Positions 4,796 through 7,064 of a stretch of 7,064 bases of DNA are shown here, one piece after another (within the stretch, counting starts at the first letter, position 1; every line of letters begins with the position of its first letter). The translations under genes were made by a program, and so were the position numbers. The notes below the pieces were generated by a model, which did no database searches, had not been told where the DNA came from, and saw only the letters and a program-made list of their open reading frames with translations. This stretch comes from Deltaproteobacteria bacterium. Its GTDB lineage: Bacteria > Myxococcota > Myxococcia > SLRQ01. The stretch lies in NCBI GenBank assembly GCA_007128675.1, contig SKWY01000168.1, positions 1 to 7,064 of the forward strand. Direction: 5' to 3'.

Positions 4796-6880
4796 GTCGA
4801 CGGCGTCCAGAAGGCCCGATGAGCGCGCCATCTCTTTTCCGATGGCGGCCTCTATCATCGCTTTCTTGCCGCAGAGCACGACCGAGCACCGGGCGCGCGT
4901 GACAGCGGTGTAGAGTAGCTCGCGAGTCAGAGGTCTAACGGGCGCATCGGGCAGCACGACGAGGACGCTGTCGTACTCCGACCCTTGAGCCTTGTGAACC
5001 GTCGTCGCCCAAGCCAGATCGAGCCGCCCCGCGAGCACCTCGAGAGGGAAGGCCACGAAGCCCTCCTTTCTTGGGAAGACGGCCATCGGCTCGATCTCGA
5101 GCCTCCTCGCGCTGGAGCTAGAGGTTACAGGCAGGACGAGACCCGAGTCACCATTGTAGAGACGAAGGGAATGATCGTTTCGAGTTACGAGGACCGGCTC
5201 GCCCAAGAGAAAAGGAGAGCCTCTCGAGGCTGCGACATTGCCGAAATCCCGGGCCCAGCGGCGGTGAAACCACTCGTTCACGGCATCGGAGCCCGTCCCC
5301 CCCGCGTACATACGAGTCACCGAAAGCACGCGAGAAGACTCGTAGCGCAAGAAGAGCCCCTGAAGGCGCTTGCGGCTTGCCTCATCGAAACCGGAAGGCC
5401 CCTCTATGAAAGCTCCCGTCAGCTTCTCTTTCGGATCACCGAGTGAGGCCTTCAGCCTATCCAGCCAGATGGAGAAGACCTCCGCTCTCCCGGCAGCACC
5501 TTCCGGCGCCACGTGCTCCACCCCCTGGAAAGCGATCTCTGCCGGTCGACCTCTTGTGACGATCCCGCCGCCCCCCTCCGAGAAGCCCGGCATCGAGCCC
5601 TCGTTGATGGCGCCGGCAAGATCGAGGATTGCCTTTCCGCCCGTATCATCCTCTCTTGCGCGGTGGCTCTTTTCCAAGACGACGACCCTCCCCTCGTCTT
5701 TCGCGACCCTCGATTCGCAAAGGTCGCGAAAGACGGCTCCCGCCTCCACCGGTGGGAGCTGATCGGCGTCTCCTAGAAGCACGATCCTCCCGTCGGGTCG
5801 TAAGGCGCGAAGGAGCCTGTCCATCATCGGAAGATCGATCATGGAGCTCTCATCGACAATCACGAGCCTTTCGGAAAGAGGGTTGTGCTCATCGTGCCAG
5901 TAGCGCTCTTGACCTGGCGAATAGCCAAGAAGCCTATGGAGGGTCGAGGAAGGAGGGCATGCCTCTTGAAGCCGTCTATCGGCCCTTGCCGGATCGGGAA
6001 GCAGGGATAGATGGCGCGCGATCGATTGGCGCATTCTGTCGGAGGCCTTGCCCGTCGGCGCGGCAAGGGCCATCGACTCGAGCGGCGGATCCCCGACGCG
6101 GGAGAGCACCCTCAGCATCGTCGCCACGATAGATGTCTTGCCGCTTCCAGGCCTGCCGGCGACGACGGCGATCCTCCCCGAAAGCGCGGCGCGCACGGCG
6201 CCTACCTGACTCTCATCGAGTTCTTCTCTTCTCTTCGAATGAGCACCGCCTAGAAGAGGTGGAGAGCGAAGCACCTCCTCGAGGGCTGCTTCCAGCAAGT
6301 CGTCCCGTTCCTCGACCGGCTCCTTGCAAGAAGAATAAACGCGCTTTCCGAATGCAGCGGCCACCCGCGCCTCGAGGACATGGAGCCTTTGTACGTAGAG
6401 GCAGCGGTGATCGACTAATAGCGGGCGATAGTCGCCAGGCCCTCCGACGATGGAAGAGAGCCAGGAGTCGGCGGATCCTCCGCTCGTCACCGTGCACGCC
6501 ACGTCGATGAGCTCACGAATCGACCTTTGTTCATTCTCTGTCACCTCGAGCAAAGCGCCGAGCCGTTCGAGACGAGAAGAATCAAAGAGAGGAAGCCTGG
6601 TGCCGCCCTCGGCGAGCGAAATGAGCAAGAAGAGCACGAGCAGCATGAGGGAGCGCTCTTGATCATCGTCGGGCCCGGGCCTACCCGCGGCCGCCGCGCT
6701 CCTTCGAGCAAGCTGGGCAAGCTCCCAGGCGAGGAAAAGAGACTCCGCGCCGAGATCCAGCGCCCTCGCTCGCGAAGCAAGTCTTGAAAAGCACTCCCGG
6801 GAGCCTTCAAGGTCACTGGGACCGGCAGGCATCAAGAGAGCGCCGCATCCGGCGGGGTTCCAATCGACGACGCTTCTCAT
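4778..6880 (-). CDS. recD: RecBCD subunit RecD (exodeoxyribonuclease V alpha chain)
   Basis: This encodes a 700-residue SF1B helicase with 5'-to-3' polarity, the fast motor of RecBCD, which unwinds and degrades or resects DNA double-strand ends in the cytoplasm. Visible motifs: LDESQ (221-225), Walker A GRPGSGKTS (242-250), APTGKAS (274-280), STLHRLLGY (312-320), Walker B VIVDESSMID (340-349), LLGDADQLPPVEAG (368-381), SHRA (405-408), NGDSG (576-580), TTVHKAQGSEYDSV (626-639) and YTAVTRAR (657-664). All core ATPase residues are present. The N-terminal 200 residues match the RecB-contacting domain of RecD1, and the recB end upstream excludes stand-alone RecD2. It is longer than E. coli RecD (608 residues). 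The start is set by AGGAG 6 nt upstream and an ATGA overlap with recB, implying translational coupling. The stop lies 11 bp from the convergent lipoprotein stop. Confidence 0.95.
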   Translation of the reverse strand: MRSVVDWNPAGCGALLMPAGPSDLEGSRECFSRLASRARALDLGAESLFLAWELAQLARRSAAAAGRPGPDDDQERSLMLLVLFLLISLAEGGTRLPLFDSSRLERLGALLEVTENEQRSIRELIDVACTVTSGGSADSWLSSIVGGPGDYRPLLVDHRCLYVQRLHVLEARVAAAFGKRVYSSCKEPVEERDDLLEAALEEVLRSPPLLGGAHSKRREELDESQVGAVRAALSGRIAVVAGRPGSGKTSIVATMLRVLSRVGDPPLESMALAAPTGKASDRMRQSIARHLSLLPDPARADRRLQEACPPSSTLHRLLGYSPGQERYWHDEHNPLSERLVIVDESSMIDLPMMDRLLRALRPDGRIVLLGDADQLPPVEAGAVFRDLCESRVAKDEGRVVVLEKSHRAREDDTGGKAILDLAGAINEGSMPGFSEGGGGIVTRGRPAEIAFQGVEHVAPEGAAGRAEVFSIWLDRLKASLGDPKEKLTGAFIEGPSGFDEASRKRLQGLFLRYESSRVLSVTRMYAGGTGSDAVNEWFHRRWARDFGNVAASRGSPFLLGEPVLVTRNDHSLRLYNGDSGLVLPVTSSSSARRLEIEPMAVFPRKEGFVAFPLEVLAGRLDLAWATTVHKAQGSEYDSVLVVLPDAPVRPLTRELLYTAVTRARCSVVLCGKKAMIEAAIGKEMARSSGLLDAVDSRSAG

Positions 6881-7064
6881 GAGGCGCTCCTCTCTCCGGC
6901 GAGCGTCTCATCGGCCTCGATCACTTCTCCGCCCCACTCCTCTCGCCCGGCGAGATCCTGTTCCCAAGTAACGAGCCTCTGCCACGAAGGACGAGAGAAC
7001 CAGAAGCCTCGAGCCGCTTCGTTCTCCTTTCCGATGCCCCGAAGGAACGCATAGATGATCCCGC
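6877..7064 (-). CDS. recB: RecB 3' end (partial, exodeoxyribonuclease V beta chain)
   Basis: The minus strand is open from the right window edge to a TGA at 6879-6877, giving the last 61 residues. They begin GIIYAFLRGIGKEN and continue GFWFSRPSW, matching the extreme C-terminus of RecB nuclease domains (E. coli RecB has GVIYLFLRG in the same place). The catalytic nuclease residues lie upstream, outside the window. RecB supplies the 3'-to-5' helicase and the single nuclease of RecBCD. The stop overlaps recD's ATG as ATGA, the usual order recB then recD. Identification rests on a short segment, but the context makes it solid. Confidence 0.85.
   Translation of the reverse strand, partial: GIIYAFLRGIGKENEAARGFWFSRPSWQRLVTWEQDLAGREEWGGEVIEADETLAGERSAS
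6887..6891 (-). promoter_or_regulatory. Shine-Dalgarno of recD inside recB
   Basis: AGGAG, within a purine-rich GGAGAGAGGAG, lies 6 nt upstream of recD's ATG and inside the last codons of recB. Together with the ATGA overlap it supports coupled translation and fixes the recD start. Confidence 0.7.

Noticed and set aside
4985..6662. Several plus-strand open frames opposite recD
   Set aside because: recD is certain from its helicase motifs, and these are antisense shadows without domain signatures.
4778..6880. Stand-alone RecD2 or TraA/relaxase-type helicase
   Set aside because: A RecB C-terminus directly precedes it with an ATGA overlap, and the N-terminus is RecD1-like; no relaxase motif is present.

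Overview
The window suggests a high-GC Gram-negative bacterium of the Myxococcota/Bradymonadales kind (formerly placed in the Deltaproteobacteria). This is an inference from three things: large lipoproteins with Cys-rich 'CxGVxCxDGExC' repeats followed by PKD, Ig-like and GLUG modules, high-GC codon usage, and a RecBCD-type recombination nuclease. No rRNA, tRNA, CRISPR array, insertion sequence or attachment site was seen.

Layout. (1) Positions 1-157, minus strand: the 5' end of a lipoprotein gene running off the left edge. It has a strong Shine-Dalgarno (SD) site, a lipobox cysteine and the start of a bacterial Ig-like domain. (2) Positions 158-761: a divergent intergenic region of about 600 bp with no recognised gene. 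It holds an imperfect 10-bp inverted repeat (233-258), two tandem hairpins followed by a T-rich stretch (555-604), and two small ORFs with good SD sites. One of these, 25 codons long, ends in a 4-nt ATGA overlap with the next gene's start. (3) Positions 762-4766, plus strand: one giant modular surface lipoprotein of about 1334 residues. Its order is signal peptide and lipobox, eight four-cysteine units, three PKD-like domains, five tandem filamin/invasin-like Ig repeats, and a C-terminal GLUG-repeat domain. (4) Positions 4767-4795: an 11-bp bulged hairpin at the convergent junction of the lipoprotein gene and recD. (5) Positions 4778-7064, minus strand: recD, preceded by the 3' end of recB. 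The two overlap by ATGA, as expected for a translationally coupled recB-recD operon entering from the right.

The two halves look functionally unrelated: cell-surface lipoproteins on the left, and the RecBCD DNA-end-processing helicase/nuclease on the right. I see no convincing new multi-gene system. The points most worth a second look are the modular lipoprotein with its 41-residue higher-order Cys repeat, the structured divergent intergenic region with possible leader peptides, and the shared convergent hairpin.
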